Shown piece by piece: positions 51,698-59,720 of a stretch of 64,000 nucleotides of DNA; within the stretch, counting starts at the first letter, position 1, and each line of letters begins with the position of its first letter. A program made the position numbers and the translations under genes. Source of the stretch: Pseudobacillus lumedeiriae (GTDB lineage: Bacteria > Bacillota > Bacilli > Bacillales > Domibacillaceae); contig NZ_JAUIYO010000003.1 of the NCBI RefSeq assembly GCF_044891285.1, positions 218,518-282,517 of the forward strand. Direction: 5' to 3'. The notes beneath the pieces were generated by a model that was not told where the DNA came from, ran no database searches, and saw only the letters and a program-made list of their open reading frames with translations.

Positions 51698-51916
51698 TCA
51701 CACATTTCCGGCTTGGTTTTGATCGACCGCATCAGGGTCCGCCACGTTGCTTACACTGATTCCATTATTCGTAATGATAAAATCCCCTGTATTCCCCCCG
51801 CCTGAACCCGCTACACTCTTAGATGTACTTTTTGGAGAAATATTCAAAGCATCCCCGAAGTTCATCACTCCGCCATTGGAATTCACCTTAAACGGCCCGC
51901 TAATAATTGAAGGCAT
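51698..51916 (-). CDS. gerPF: Spore germination protein GerPF
   Basis: The 72-residue protein starts MPSIISGPFKVNSNGGVMNF and continues with the GDALNISPKSTSKSVAGSGG and NTGDFI pattern of GerPF. It shares its fold with GerPA. GerP proteins sit in the inner coat and help small germinants reach their receptors at the spore inner membrane; loss makes spores germinate slowly. Last gene of the operon. Confidence 0.93.
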   Translation of the reverse strand: MPSIISGPFKVNSNGGVMNFGDALNISPKSTSKSVAGSGGGNTGDFIITNNGISVSNVADPDAVDQNQAGNV

Positions 51917-51972
51917 AAGAACACCCTTTTCAGTGCATAGTTCTCCTTACGATCACAATGAAGAACATGCTT

Positions 51973-52341
51973 TTATTCATGTAACAATTGTCGAATATGT
52001 TTGATTCTCGAATCCGCATGAATCATTCCCGTTGATCCGATGTGCAGCACACTGGATGAAGCGACCCCAATGATATTAATATGTCCTACACGGATGAAAG
52101 GAGAAAGATTGTATCTTGTAAAAGCAAGGTTCTCATCTGTTTTTAGAACCGGAATCGCTTTTGAAAAAATCGGATAATCTTCAAAATTCCCTTCATTTCC
52201 GTAAAAGAGCTCTGTTTGACGTTGGACAGCTAACACACGATTCCCTAGTTTCATAGCAGCAGAGTCACCAATTTCTACAACCGAGCTGTCAGATACGGTG
52301 ACCACGCGAATATGTTTAACGACGGATGTTCTCTTAAACAA
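51973..52341 (-). CDS. gerPE: Spore germination protein GerPE
   Basis: The product is 122 residues from a TTG start at 52341 (reads LFKRTSVVKHIRVVTVSDSS after the initiator), placed 7 bases after GGAGG; a longer ATG frame lacks a ribosome binding site. It contains VVEIGDS and VLHIGSTG, the GerPD/PB-like motif repeated in this family. It is fourth of the six GerP genes in operon order A-B-C-D-E-F and overlaps the end of gerPD slightly upstream in coordinates. Confidence 0.85.
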   Translation of the reverse strand: MFKRTSVVKHIRVVTVSDSSVVEIGDSAAMKLGNRVLAVQRQTELFYGNEGNFEDYPIFSKAIPVLKTDENLAFTRYNLSPFIRVGHINIIGVASSSVLHIGSTGMIHADSRIKHIRQLLHE

Positions 52342-52354
52342 TGGAACACCTCCT

Positions 52355-52531
52355 CTACCCAGAAGAAAGAGGAACAAAAGGTCCGATCATTAAAGACTCA
52401 AGCGGTGTATCAAAAACAGATGACAGCGTAATCGAATCCGTATCGCCAACTAAAGTAACGGAGGAACTCGACACTCCTCCAATCTCTATATGATTGACAC
52501 AAATATTTTCATTAACGACCGTGAAGTTCAT
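52355..52531 (-). CDS. gerPD: Spore germination protein GerPD
   Basis: The 58-residue protein starts MNFTVVNENICVNHIEIGGV and continues SSSSVTLVGDTDSITLSSVF, then DTPLESLMIGPFVPLS, the GerPD signature. It is short and easily missed. Its ATG overlaps the gerPC stop (ATGA), so it is translationally coupled. It is probably a structural part of the inner spore coat. Confidence 0.93.
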   Translation of the reverse strand: MNFTVVNENICVNHIEIGGVSSSSVTLVGDTDSITLSSVFDTPLESLMIGPFVPLSSG

Positions 52532-53154
52532 TTCAGAAATCCTCCCTCCTTCGGCAGCTGAGCAATAAATTCATCATATGTCTTATGAATATCTTCCTTT
52601 ACTCTACGGACCGTTCTTTCTTCCACCTCTGCCAGCTGTTCTTTCTCCATATGACTCATGTTCATTTGGTTGAGATAATAATGAACACGTGAATCAATCT
52701 GCTTTCTAATATCGTCAATAATATATTTCCGGTAATCGGCATCTAACAGCTGATTTTTCTTCTGCTCAATCTCCCTCAGAGCTGGATAACAATCCCCATT
52801 TAAATACTCATGAACTTGCCGCTGAATGTTTCCAAATAACATTAGCCGCTGCTGCGGGTTCATGGACGGAACGGTTACTTCGTTTTGATCAACGGAAAAA
52901 TCTTCAATCGTCCCATCCCCGCTGTGAGGCGTGATGCCGATATTTAACGTACCTTCCAGCCTTTCCACTTTTAATTGATCAAATTTATATTCAATTCTTT
53001 CAATCTTGGACCACTGGTTTTTTTTTAACGATTGAACTTCCTGCCGAAGCTTTTCTACATCCGCTTCCAGCTGAGTGATTTTGCTCCTCTGAAATTCCAT
53101 TTGCTCATATATTTTTTGGAGATTATGTATCATATGAGAATAATCAAAATACAT
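52528..53154 (-). CDS. gerPC: Spore germination protein GerPC
   Basis: The 208-residue protein starts MYFDYSHMIHNLQKIYEQME and has a coiled-coil segment (about 15-50) before a C-terminal domain, as in GerPC. It is the largest GerP member. A ribosome binding site (AAGGGGGAG) precedes the ATG; 48 bp separate it from gerPB and 4 bp overlap with gerPD. Confidence 0.93.
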   Translation of the reverse strand: MYFDYSHMIHNLQKIYEQMEFQRSKITQLEADVEKLRQEVQSLKKNQWSKIERIEYKFDQLKVERLEGTLNIGITPHSGDGTIEDFSVDQNEVTVPSMNPQQRLMLFGNIQRQVHEYLNGDCYPALREIEQKKNQLLDADYRKYIIDDIRKQIDSRVHYYLNQMNMSHMEKEQLAEVEERTVRRVKEDIHKTYDEFIAQLPKEGGFLK

Positions 53155-53202
53155 AAAATCTCCCCCTTACAGCTAGATTATAAAAAATGTTCGTTACGAT
53201 GA

Positions 53203-53415
53203 TTAAGTACGAGCCGGTGGAGTAAGCGGAACAAAAAAAGGGCGCGGTGCCGGCTCCCTCGCTTCTGGAGCCGGTTCAGTAAATCCCCCCGTATTATAAA
53301 GATTGGACAACGCTTTAATCATGCCGGCACTGCCGATTTGCAAAAAGGAAGAGTTGGAAATCGCATCAATTTTTAAGTTGTGGATCACGATGCTTTGATG
53401 AATATGAACATTCAT
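53203..53415 (-). CDS. gerPB: Spore germination protein GerPB
   Basis: The product is 70 residues from ATG 53415 (MNVHIHQSIVIHNLKIDAIS) behind GGAGGAG. SSFLQIGSAGMIKALSNLYN and TGGFTEPAPEA match GerPB. The proline-rich tail (EPAPRPFFVPLTPP) is typical. Second gene of the operon. Confidence 0.93.
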   Translation of the reverse strand: MNVHIHQSIVIHNLKIDAISNSSFLQIGSAGMIKALSNLYNTGGFTEPAPEAREPAPRPFFVPLTPPART

Positions 53416-53441
53416 GCGATCTCCTCCTTTGTCAAACATGT

Positions 53442-53663
53442 TTAAATCACCGTCTCAATGTTTGAATCGGCCCCGTCTGTGTCATACGTATTCGTGGAAC
53501 TATATTCATTTCTTACGCGCATTCCATCCCCTGTATTAAAAGAACCCGCTCCAGCAAAGGTTTTGGCTGTGCTGGATGGAGAAATCGTATACACGTCACC
53601 GATATTGAAAATGCTGCTGTTCCCTATACTAATTACCTTTACCGCTCCTACGATTGCTGGCAT
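53442..53663 (-). CDS. gerPA: Spore germination protein GerPA
   Basis: The product is 73 residues from ATG 53663 (MPAIVGAVKVISIGNSSIFN), preceded by AAAAGGGATGGG; the ATG three codons upstream is less likely because GerPA proteins start MPAIVG. The GDVYTISPSSTAKTFAGAGS and FNTGDG segment is shared with GerPF. It is the first gene of the gerP operon, expected to be sigma-K controlled; no -35/-10 pair was assigned. Confidence 0.93.
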   Translation of the reverse strand: MPAIVGAVKVISIGNSSIFNIGDVYTISPSSTAKTFAGAGSFNTGDGMRVRNEYSSTNTYDTDGADSNIETVI

Positions 53664-53741
53664 TGATCCCATCCCTTTTGAAAAGCGATTACTACTAGTT
53701 ACAGTATGAAGAAACAGAATAAATGTGATAACATGAAACTT

Positions 53742-53895
53742 CCATCAGTGGGGGGTTTTCTTCCTCCCCACTGATGGTTAGTTGAATGGATCGGGCGTTT
53801 ACTGGCAGTTGATCCTCCACCTATGCTTCTTAGAAACAATCTACACCCCTGAGCTGGGGATCTTACTGCCAGTTAATGCGGGATAAACGTCTAGA
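53742..53895 (+). ncRNA. Two-hairpin structured element, possible stand-alone HEARO/omega RNA
   Basis: The first hairpin is ccatcagtgggg (53742-53753) paired perfectly with ccccactgatgg (53766-53777). Then a long-range stem: ACTGGCAGT with GATCC pairs with GGATC and ACTGCCAGT, enclosing about 45 bases with an inner CCCCTGAGCTGGGG hairpin; it ends GCGGGATAAACG, which also complements the GGGCGTTTA-like start of the region. I associate this layout with HNH-endonuclease-associated (IscB) omega RNAs, from memory only. No iscB gene is present. It lies between gerPA and a DUF3298 gene. Confidence 0.45.
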
Positions 53896-53942
53896 TAAGA
53901 AGGGAAAATTTCATACACTTACAGATAATATATTAACCAATC

Positions 53943-53983
53943 AAAAAAAAATGAAGGAATTCGCTGTTTTTTCGAACTCCTTC
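53943..53983 (-). terminator. Terminator after the DUF3298 gene
   Basis: In the minus sense GAAGGAGTTCG pairs with CGAATTCCTTC and is followed by a long T run. Confidence 0.85.
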
Positions 53984-54023
53984 TTCCTGATAGGTGTTTG
54001 TCGCTGATTCCCTTTATGATTAG

Positions 54024-54644
54024 CTAGTTATTCACGGCCATCCGTCCAAGCGGGCCATTCTCGTCGATAATATCCTGTAAATCAAAGACAGAGATCGGAA
54101 ACATCGGTAAGCCGACAACATAAGGAGTGATTTCGTACAGCTGAAAGTAGATCACGAGCGCTTTGTCAGCAATGTAAAAGTCTTGATTCGGCTGAATGGC
54201 TGTGAAACCGTCCAGGAGCGGAATATCCCGCTGTTTGATCTGCACACGGATCAAGTCAGAAAGTCTTTTCACATAGTCACTTCCCGGTTTAAATAAATCT
54301 TTCAGTTGACATAGCTTCCCTTGCTTCAGATCAAACGTCAACGACTTTATATACGTCATCCCGTGGGCGGCATGGAAGTGATACGTATAATTAGAGAGTG
54401 ACAGACTCAAAACCTGGCGCTGGTTATTTTTGATTTCATACGATCCAATCATTTCCGTCACTGTCGTCGGCATATTCCCCACTTGCTGCTTGATGAGCTG
54501 CTGTGTTTGATAAGCAATCGTCTCGTTCATTGCTCTTTCCAGCCTCTGATTTTCCATACCGGTTACCCTAGGATAAAAGACGGTTTTATTCGGCCCGCCG
54601 CTGATTTTAACCGTTTCAATATTCACTGGTAACGCAATCGGCAT
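54024..54644 (-). CDS. DUF3298/DUF4163-type protein, RsiV-like extracellular domain
   Basis: The 206-residue protein starts MPIALPVNIETVKISGGPNK and shows the two-part pattern of the DUF4163-DUF3298 (PdaC/RsiV-type) domains: SLSNYTYHFHAAHGMTYIKS, FDLKQGKLCQLKDLF and ALVIYFQLYEITPYVVGLP. Here there is no transmembrane anchor or signal peptide, unlike RsiV or PdaC. It is probably a soluble protein, perhaps spore- or cytoplasm-located. The upstream 54645-55046 contains no further gene. Confidence 0.7.
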   Translation of the reverse strand: MPIALPVNIETVKISGGPNKTVFYPRVTGMENQRLERAMNETIAYQTQQLIKQQVGNMPTTVTEMIGSYEIKNNQRQVLSLSLSNYTYHFHAAHGMTYIKSLTFDLKQGKLCQLKDLFKPGSDYVKRLSDLIRVQIKQRDIPLLDGFTAIQPNQDFYIADKALVIYFQLYEITPYVVGLPMFPISVFDLQDIIDENGPLGRMAVNN

Positions 54645-55017
54645 CGTTCTTCATCCCTTTTTCATTTTAGTTCATCGTATTCTTGAAAAGGATAAAGGTG
54701 TGGAAAAAGGATAGGGACTTGCTGATGCGGGCGGAACACTAAATTCGCTTTCTCCTTCCATTTCTCTACTTCTTTAACAAGAAGTTTCGCATACTTTTTT
54801 AATGCTGCTAAGAATGGGGATCATTCAGAGATTGAAACATTAAATAGGATTTACATATTCAGTAATAAGGAGCGGCCATTCATCTAAGTTTTCTCTCACC
54901 TTCTACCTCTTTTAAAAATTTGATATGATAAGATTAAGCCGTATTGATCATTCGTTTTCCCACTTCCTATGTAGATAGTTTGGTAGTGGCCCCATTTTAA
55001 ATTCTCAAATAGGCAAA

Positions 55018-55023
55018 GTATAA
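55018..55023 (+). promoter_or_regulatory. -10 element upstream of the IclR regulator gene
   Basis: A perfect TATAAT lies 24 bp upstream of ATG 55047; the -35 is weak (around AAATTC/TTTAAA), suggesting a regulated or activator-helped promoter. Confidence 0.4.
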
Positions 55024-55046
55024 TGTCTACATAAAGGAGATCAGTC

Positions 55047-55805
55047 ATGTATAGTAAAAATAAAACAGTTGTCCGTTCCATGGATATTTTAAATTTATTT
55101 ATAGATCATGCACAATTAACATTCCAAGAAATTATTGAGTTATCGGGCATTCCGAAAACTTCCGTCTATCGTATGTTAACATCTTTGGAGGAAATGGGAT
55201 TCTTAGAAAAAGGAACAGATTCAAAATATCGATTAGGACTACTATTTCTTAATTTCGGTCATCTCGTTTCTTTAAGACTTGATATTCGGCAAATCGCCCT
55301 CCCCATTATGCAAGAGCTGCATAATGATGTAGATGAAGCCATTAATTTGATTGTTAAACAAGGCAATGAAGCTATATATATTGAAAAAATCGATACAAAC
55401 CAAAAAGTCCGCTTATATACAGCCATCGGCAGAAGAAGTCCTTTATACGCTGGGGCTTGTTCTCGAATCATTTTATCTTTTTTACCAAGTATGGAAATTG
55501 ATCACTATATTGAATCGGTTGACCTAAAACCTTTTGCGACGGGAACGATCACTGATAAAGAATGTTTATATCAAACGATTAGACAAGCTCAACAAGACGG
55601 TTACACGATTAGTCATTCTGAATTAGAGAATCATACATCTGCGATCGCTGCTCCTATTTTCGACCATAAAGGCGATGTCGTTGCCGGTATTAGTATTGCT
55701 GGTATTGAAGCGAATTATCAAAATGAAAATATATCTATTTTTGCAGAAAAAGTAAAGCGGGCGGCCCAACAAATTTCTGAACGATTAGGATATATTAAAG
55801 CATAA
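55047..55805 (+). CDS. kipR: IclR-family regulator, KipR-like
   Basis: The 252-residue protein has an N-terminal winged helix (VVRSMDILNLFIDHAQLTFQ, then IPKTSVYRMLTSLEEMGFLE) and a C-terminal effector domain (YAGACSRIILSF, HTSAIAAPIFD). In B. subtilis KipR represses the kip operon, and the same genes lie beside it here, convergent. A ribosome binding site (AAAGGAG) precedes ATG 55047. It probably senses a metabolite of the 5-oxoproline pathway; the likely operator is the palindrome at 59626-59648. Confidence 0.82.
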   Translation: MYSKNKTVVRSMDILNLFIDHAQLTFQEIIELSGIPKTSVYRMLTSLEEMGFLEKGTDSKYRLGLLFLNFGHLVSLRLDIRQIALPIMQELHNDVDEAINLIVKQGNEAIYIEKIDTNQKVRLYTAIGRRSPLYAGACSRIILSFLPSMEIDHYIESVDLKPFATGTITDKECLYQTIRQAQQDGYTISHSELENHTSAIAAPIFDHKGDVVAGISIAGIEANYQNENISIFAEKVKRAAQQISERLGYIKA

Positions 55806-55858
55806 AAAAACATCCTCTATTTACCTGTTTTCTCAGGAATAAATAGGGGATGTTTTCG
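55806..55858. terminator. Bidirectional terminator between kipR and accC
   Basis: ACATCC-CTATTTA pairs with TAAATAG-GGATGT, A and T runs outside. Confidence 0.85.
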
Positions 55859-55860
55859 GT

Positions 55861-57219
55861 TTAGTTTTCTTCTATATCTAAACTATATGTTTCAAGAAAA
55901 TTCGTATTAAAGTTTCCGCTTAAAAATACTTCGTTTTGTAAAAGGGCTTTATGGAATGGGATCGTTGTTGAAACGCCCTCTACAATAAACTCGTCTAAAG
56001 CGCGGACCATTTTCGCAATCGCTTCTTCTCTTGTTCTGCCATGGACAATTAACTTAGCAACCATTGAATCATAAAATGGAGGTATTTTATATCCTGCATA
56101 CACCGCAGAATCTACTCGAACCCCAAAGCCTCCAGGCAACGTATATTCTTTTACTTCCCCTGGTGAAGGCATGAAATTTTTGGCTGGATTTTCGGCATTA
56201 ATTCTACATTCCATCGACCATCCCGTCATCGTTACATCTTCTTGCTTCAATTGTAACGGATAGCCGGAAGCTGCTCGAATCTGTTCTTTAATCAAGTCGA
56301 CTCCAGTAACCATCTCTGTGATCGGATGTTCTACTTGAATACGAGTGTTCATCTCCATGAAATAGAATGTATCTTCTTTGTGATCATATATAAATTCAAC
56401 TGTACCAGCGCCCACATAATCAACTGCTTTTGCTGCTAGAACAGCCGCTTCCCCCATTTTTTCCCGGGTTTCGGGGGAAATAGCGGGTGATGGAGTTTCT
56501 TCGATGAGCTTTTGCATTCTTCGTTGAATCGTACAATCACGTTCACCTAAATGTATGACGTTTCCGTGCGAATCTGCCATGATTTGAATTTCTACATGAC
56601 GAAAATCTTCGATAAACTTTTCTAAATACACCCCAGGATTTCCAAAGGCCGTCTCAGCTTCCTGTTGTGTGACCTCTATCCCTTTTTTTAATTCCTCTTG
56701 GTCGTAGGCCACCCGTATCCCTTTTCCGCCGCCGCCTGCTGTCGCTTTAATGATCACTGGAAAGCCTATTTTCTCTGCAATCTTTACACCTTCCTCATAA
56801 TCTTTTATGATTCCGTCTGAACCAGGTACGATCGGCACGCCGGCTTCTTTCATCGTATCTCTGGCCACATCCTTGATTCCCATTTTTCGAATGGCTTGCG
56901 GCGAGGGGCCGATGAATGCAATACGGCAATCACGGCATAATTCAGAGAAATCCGCATTTTCTGCTAGAAACCCATAGCCGGGATGAATTCCATCCACTCC
57001 AGTGATCGTTGCAATACTTATGATATTAACCGTATTAAGATAGCTTTCTTTAGAAGGAGCTTTCCCTATACAATAGGCTTCGTCTGCTAATTTAACATGA
57101 AGCGCCTCTTTATCTGCTTCAGAATAAATAGCCACTGTTTGAATATTCATCTCTTTGCATGCTCTGATAATTCGGACAGCTATTTCCCCGCGGTTAGCGA
57201 TCAATATTTTCTTCAACAT
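55861..57219 (-). CDS. Biotin carboxylase (AccC-like) of the kip/pxp cluster
   Basis: The product is 452 residues from ATG 57219 (MLKKILIANRGEIAVRIIRA) behind AAAGGTGAG; a GTG three codons upstream is possible. Carries the ATP-grasp motif GGGGKGIRV, EKFIEDFRHVEIQIM, and MNTRIQVEHPITE. It carboxylates biotin on the neighbouring carrier protein with ATP and bicarbonate. This is probably not the housekeeping acetyl-CoA carboxylase but a dedicated copy for the pyroglutamate/oxoprolinase-type operon. Last gene of the operon. Confidence 0.9.
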   Translation of the reverse strand: MLKKILIANRGEIAVRIIRACKEMNIQTVAIYSEADKEALHVKLADEAYCIGKAPSKESYLNTVNIISIATITGVDGIHPGYGFLAENADFSELCRDCRIAFIGPSPQAIRKMGIKDVARDTMKEAGVPIVPGSDGIIKDYEEGVKIAEKIGFPVIIKATAGGGGKGIRVAYDQEELKKGIEVTQQEAETAFGNPGVYLEKFIEDFRHVEIQIMADSHGNVIHLGERDCTIQRRMQKLIEETPSPAISPETREKMGEAAVLAAKAVDYVGAGTVEFIYDHKEDTFYFMEMNTRIQVEHPITEMVTGVDLIKEQIRAASGYPLQLKQEDVTMTGWSMECRINAENPAKNFMPSPGEVKEYTLPGGFGVRVDSAVYAGYKIPPFYDSMVAKLIVHGRTREEAIAKMVRALDEFIVEGVSTTIPFHKALLQNEVFLSGNFNTNFLETYSLDIEEN

Positions 57220-57220
57220 A

Positions 57221-57685
57221 TTATCCACTCACCTTTACAATAAATAAAGGTTGTCCAAATTCAATAATTTTCCCATCTTCAGCTAATATTTCTACTATTT
57301 CTCCGTCAACATCTGATACGACTTCATTAAACAGCTTCATTGCTTCTAACACACAAACTGGCTGGTTCTTTTCAACTATTGACCCTACTTGAACAAAAGG
57401 TTCTGCATCTGGGTTCGAACGTAAATAAAAGGTTCCAACCATAGGAGACGTGATTTGATGAAGGCCATCCTCTTTAGTTGATGGAGGCTGTTCTCCATCC
57501 ATGATCGGTTCATCTATTGTAACCGTTTGTACTGCTTGAGTTTCTTGTTCTGCTAAATCTATTGCCACACTCACCGCATTCTGCTTTTGAAAATATAGTT
57601 TTATATCTTTGTTCTCTAATTTAAGTACATCGATAGAAGACTGCTCAATATAGTCAATTAATTCTTTGAACTCAGTTACTTTCAT
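57221..57685 (-). CDS. Biotin carboxyl carrier protein (AccB-like) of the kip/pxp cluster
   Basis: The product is 154 residues from ATG 57685 (MKVTEFKELIDYIEQSSIDV) behind AGAGGAAAT; an earlier start adds six residues. The C-terminal biotinyl domain has the invariant EAMKL with biotin lysine, and TSPMVGTFYL opens it. A short Pro/Ser linker joins an N-terminal helical part. It is one base before the accC start and pairs with it, presumably delivering CO2 to an unidentified acceptor. Confidence 0.92.
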   Translation of the reverse strand: MKVTEFKELIDYIEQSSIDVLKLENKDIKLYFQKQNAVSVAIDLAEQETQAVQTVTIDEPIMDGEQPPSTKEDGLHQITSPMVGTFYLRSNPDAEPFVQVGSIVEKNQPVCVLEAMKLFNEVVSDVDGEIVEILAEDGKIIEFGQPLFIVKVSG

Positions 57686-57699
57686 TGTGTCATTTCCTC

Positions 57700-58695
57700 T
57701 CATAAGTAAAGTCCTTTAAAGCGGATCCCTATTTTTATCTGATTGATGATTTGCTCTTTCTTTAATAATTCCATCTCTGCTTCTTCATGTGAAACTTCTT
57801 TGAAATGTATTTTGGCAGTTGGCTGCAGCTGCGCCATACTTGGTAAATCAGCTGAGATAATTTGACCGATCTTTGGATAGCCGCCTGTTGTTTGACGGTC
57901 CGCCATTAAAATAATAGGATGTCCGTTTGGCGGTACTTGAATGGTTCCGTGTGTGACACCTTCAGACAGTAATTCAAATTCCTTTTCTAAAGAAAGTGAA
58001 GGACCTTCCATTCGGTATCCCATCCGATCGGCTTGAGTCGTTAATGTGTAAGGTTCTTGAAAAAGTGTTTTTTTACTTTTTTCATCGAATCGATCGAACT
58101 CGGTGCCCCTTATCACACGTATCGTCTGGGTTTGCTGCAAACTGATAAGTGCATCATAATTAACTGTCCACGTAACGCCGCCATGTTTCTTACTTAATTT
58201 ATCAAATAACAACGTACTAAACTCATTCATTTCGCCGCATTCAATGACATCGCCTTTTTGCAAAGCTCTGCCTTTAAATCCCCCTATTCCTGCGCGAAGG
58301 TATGTGCTTTTGCTTCCCATTACTTCCGGAATAGCCAGCCCTCCGGCAAAAGCTACATATGCCCGGCATCCTTTTAAAGGAGATTTGAATTGTAATATCG
58401 AGCCTTTTCTCACAAATAGCGGCTGCCATGTTGGCGCTTTCTCACCATCAATCTCAGCACGTAAATCGCCGCCTGTTATAGCGATTAACCTATCTTCTGC
58501 AAATTGAAGAGATGTACCAAATAAAGTAATTTCTAAAGCGCCTTCATTTTCTTGATTTCCTACTAGTAAATTTGCTGCTCTTAGCGAATATTTATCCATT
58601 GCTCCACTAACAATAACACCATACTGTTGGGAACCGTATCTTCCCAAGTCTTGTACACTTGTCAGCAGTCCCGGATTAAGCACTGTTACAGTCAT
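57700..58695 (-). CDS. kipA: 5-oxoprolinase subunit PxpC (KipA-type)
   Basis: The 331-residue protein has the AHS2/cyclophilin-like PxpC fold: MTVTVLNPGLLTSVQDLGRY, YRAANLLVGNQENEGALEIT, GGFKGRALQKGD and the conserved QADRMGYRMEG. With PxpB and PxpA it hydrolyses 5-oxoproline with ATP. In B. subtilis KipA counteracts KipI. It overlaps kipI by 4 bp. Confidence 0.93.
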   Translation of the reverse strand: MTVTVLNPGLLTSVQDLGRYGSQQYGVIVSGAMDKYSLRAANLLVGNQENEGALEITLFGTSLQFAEDRLIAITGGDLRAEIDGEKAPTWQPLFVRKGSILQFKSPLKGCRAYVAFAGGLAIPEVMGSKSTYLRAGIGGFKGRALQKGDVIECGEMNEFSTLLFDKLSKKHGGVTWTVNYDALISLQQTQTIRVIRGTEFDRFDEKSKKTLFQEPYTLTTQADRMGYRMEGPSLSLEKEFELLSEGVTHGTIQVPPNGHPIILMADRQTTGGYPKIGQIISADLPSMAQLQPTAKIHFKEVSHEEAEMELLKKEQIINQIKIGIRFKGLYL

Positions 58696-59429
58696 AGCTT
58701 ACTCTCCTTATACGCGTGATATTCTTCAGGAGAAATTTGAACAAATTTAATCTTGTCTCCAGCTTGCAGCAATGTCGGCGGCGAAAGATCTGGACGAAAT
58801 AATTCCAATGGAGTACGCCCAATAATCTGCCAGCCTCCAGGTGTTTCTAATGGATAAACCCCTGTTTGTTTTCCAGCTATTCCGACTGACCCAGGTGCAA
58901 TCGCTAACCTAGGCGTCTCTCTGCGAGGCGTTGCAATTCTTTCATCCATTCCTCCCATGAATGGAAATCCGGGAGCAAATCCTAACATATACACTAAACA
59001 TTCACTTTGTGTATGTATTCGGATCACTTCTTCTGCCGATATCTTGTGATACGATGCTACATAATCTAAATCAGGACCATATTCCCCTCCATATAAGACA
59101 GGAATCTCAACTAGTCTTGCTTCCACACTTTTACTTTCATCCATCTGTTGAATTAATTCATTCACATGCGAACAAACTACTTGAAAAGAAGTGATTGGTG
59201 ATTGGTGATTGACCAGGTTATTCATTACGACAACTGGGTTGTAATGGATTGTAATATTGTTAAAAGCCGGTACAGACTCCACAAATCCATCAAAAGGATT
59301 CATATTCAACAATGATGATAATGCCTGGACTTTTTGGTGAATAGCCGGGCTTATTCCTTCACCAAGCTGTACAATCAGCGCAGAATCACCTAAAGGTTTT
59401 ATGTTGGCTTGGGTGAAACAATGACTCAT
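58692..59429 (-). CDS. kipI: 5-oxoprolinase subunit PxpB (KipI-type)
   Basis: The product is 245 residues from ATG 59429 (MSHCFTQANIKPLGDSALIV) behind GGAGGTG; the longer frame starts within the promoter region. AHS1 domain motifs: PVLYGGEYGPDLDYVA, VYMLGFAPGFPFMGG and GIAGKQTGVYPLETPGGWQI. In B. subtilis KipI inhibits the sporulation kinase KinA; in other bacteria PxpB is a subunit of 5-oxoprolinase. Both roles are possible here. First gene of the kipI-kipA-accB-accC operon. Confidence 0.93.
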   Translation of the reverse strand: MSHCFTQANIKPLGDSALIVQLGEGISPAIHQKVQALSSLLNMNPFDGFVESVPAFNNITIHYNPVVVMNNLVNHQSPITSFQVVCSHVNELIQQMDESKSVEARLVEIPVLYGGEYGPDLDYVASYHKISAEEVIRIHTQSECLVYMLGFAPGFPFMGGMDERIATPRRETPRLAIAPGSVGIAGKQTGVYPLETPGGWQIIGRTPLELFRPDLSPPTLLQAGDKIKFVQISPEEYHAYKESKL

Positions 59430-59625
59430 TTCAACACCTCCATTAGTTTCTAAATTCGGTACTAACGTTCTTAAAAACGGATTATTTAAATTATAATTAT
59501 TCAAAAATAAAAAAACAAGTGTGAAAATTTCATAATTGTTTCATTTCAGCATTTTCAATAATTTAAATAATAATATCTATTCAGATTTTTTTTTTTATGA
59601 TAAACTAAATTTACTTTTCAAAACC

Positions 59626-59648
59626 ATTGTTCCTCAATTCGGAACAAT
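59626..59648. promoter_or_regulatory. Palindromic operator candidate in the kip divergent promoter
   Basis: ATTGTTCC-tcaattc-GGAACAAT is a perfect 8-bp inverted repeat. It sits in the 291-bp region between the divergent kipI and ycsF operons, as expected for an IclR/KipR operator. Confidence 0.55.
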
Positions 59649-59661
59649 ATGGATAATTATT

Positions 59662-59676
59662 TTGCAAGCGCTTACC
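59662..59676 (+). promoter_or_regulatory. Candidate CcpA catabolite-response (cre) site
   Basis: TTGCAAGCGCTTACC matches WTGNAANCGNWNNCW at all but the last base. It lies about 45-60 bp upstream of the ycsF start, suggesting carbon-catabolite control. Confidence 0.55.
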
Positions 59677-59720
59677 TTTAATGAAGGGAAGTACAGTAAA
59701 TATTGGAGGGGAAGAAAAGA

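Noticed and set aside
54896..55081. A 61-codon minus frame in the kipR promoter region
   Set aside because: Hydrophobic AT-rich chance frame overlapping the -10 element and start of kipR.
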